Assembly (NCBI RefSeq): GCF_002197845.1
Contig: NZ_NIDE01000005.1
Coordinates: forward strand, 186,001-250,000
DNA: 64,000 nucleotides
Direction: 5' to 3'
Source: Fimbriiglobus ruber
Lineage (GTDB): Bacteria; Planctomycetota; Planctomycetia; Gemmatales; Gemmataceae
Part shown: piece after piece, positions 63,766 to 64,000 of the stretch
How positions within the stretch are numbered: the stretch's first letter is position 1
Layout of the letters: every line of letters begins with the position of its first letter
The notes under the pieces: generated by a model
What the model saw: the letters and a program-made list of their open reading frames with translations, nothing else
What the model was told of the DNA's origin: nothing
The model's database searches: none
Translations under genes and position numbers: made by a program

Positions 63766-64000
63766 ATGGGTGTTTCTCCCCGGGCCGGGTTCGCTCGTCT
63801 GGCCCTGGTCGGTTCCGTGATCTTCCTGGCGAACGCCGGGCTCCTAGTCCTGCAACTCGTGGCGGGGCGGTTGCTCGCCCCGTTCGTCGGGTCGTCGCTG
63901 GAGACGTGGACGGCGGTGATCGGCGCGTTCCTGACCGGGATCGCGGTCGGGAACGCCGTCGGCGGGCGGGCCGCGGACCGCGGGCCGGCCCCGTGGAAGC
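63766..64000 (+). CDS. Spermidine-synthase-like membrane protein (partial)
   Basis: The first 78 codons are visible before the window ends. Two membrane helices (LALVGSVIFLANAGLLVLQL and ETWTAVIGAFLTGIAVGNAV, followed by GGRAADRG) match the N-terminus of MFS/spermidine-synthase fusion proteins, in which membrane helices precede a spermidine-synthase-like domain. The ATG at 63766 follows GAGTAATTGAC. The catalytic part lies outside the window. Confidence 0.75.
   Translation, partial: MGVSPRAGFARLALVGSVIFLANAGLLVLQLVAGRLLAPFVGSSLETWTAVIGAFLTGIAVGNAVGGRAADRGPAPWK

Overview
The window comes from a high-GC planctomycete, most likely of the Gemmata/Fimbriiglobus group (Gemmataceae). The evidence is a set of families typical of that phylum: a DUF1559 protein with a type IV pilin-like N-terminus followed by a small lipoprotein; DUF1501 and DUF1549/DUF1553 proteins; giant WD40 proteins; an ECF sigma factor paired with a large Ser/Thr kinase; DUF5690 and DUF1571 proteins; and zinc-ribbon membrane proteins. 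Intergenic spaces carry several families of palindromic repeats. The species is inferred from gene content only.

Layout. 1-9 kb: end of a lipoprotein gene, DUF1559 gene, divergent GntR/LacI-type regulator, an Rrf2 regulator divergent from a protoglobin across a strong palindromic operator, a DUF5690 transporter-like protein, a PadR/membrane-protein pair, and a GT2-GT4 glycosyltransferase fusion. 9-18.4 kb is a mobile-element and pseudogene island: a large MBG/Calx-beta/SdrD-type surface protein gene broken by a nonsense codon, an ISNCY/IS1202-like insertion and two frameshifts; then a decayed ISKra4-type transposase, a DUF2806 remnant in low-GC DNA, and an apparently intact IS5-family element. 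18.4-21.5 kb: histidine kinase, frameshifted esterase, small secreted beta-propeller-like protein, and a strong hairpin. 21.5-29.7 kb: a leftward cluster of WD40, DUF1549/1553, DUF1501 and ten-EF-hand proteins. 30-38.3 kb: a second giant WD40 protein, a Ser/Thr kinase with a Gly/Pro-rich repeat inserted in its C-terminal half, and its ECF sigma factor. 38.3-46.7 kb: a three-hairpin intergenic cluster, PfkB-type kinase, HEAT-repeat protein, zinc-ribbon membrane protein, a nested ~480-bp palindromic element, DNA ligase LigA and a long CsrA. 47-52.6 kb: TetR regulator with tandem operators in front of an MFS/thioredoxin-like operon, an M20 peptidase, a Panacea-domain antitoxin-like gene with a small overlapping downstream gene, and tRNA-Thr(CGU). 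52.8-64 kb: HEAT/zinc-ribbon membrane protein, a two-gene operon of a degenerate SF1-helicase-like protein and a winged-helix protein, EamA transporter, fatty-acid desaturase, CoxG-like protein, DUF1571 protein, SAM methyltransferase, and the start of a spermidine-synthase-like membrane protein.

Working together. Five small regulatory circuits can be read from the sequence: Rrf2/protoglobin (probably NO or redox), PadR with its membrane protein, TetR with MFS and redoxin, ECF sigma with Ser/Thr kinase, and Panacea with its overlapping partner. The best candidates for undescribed biology are the covarying triple hairpin at 38.75-38.89 kb, the pseudo-helicase/winged-helix operon at 54.8-58.1 kb, and the nested palindromic element family at 40.3, 42.9-43.4 and 45.9-46.1 kb. 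No rRNA or CRISPR array was seen. All family names come from reading the protein sequences, without database searches.
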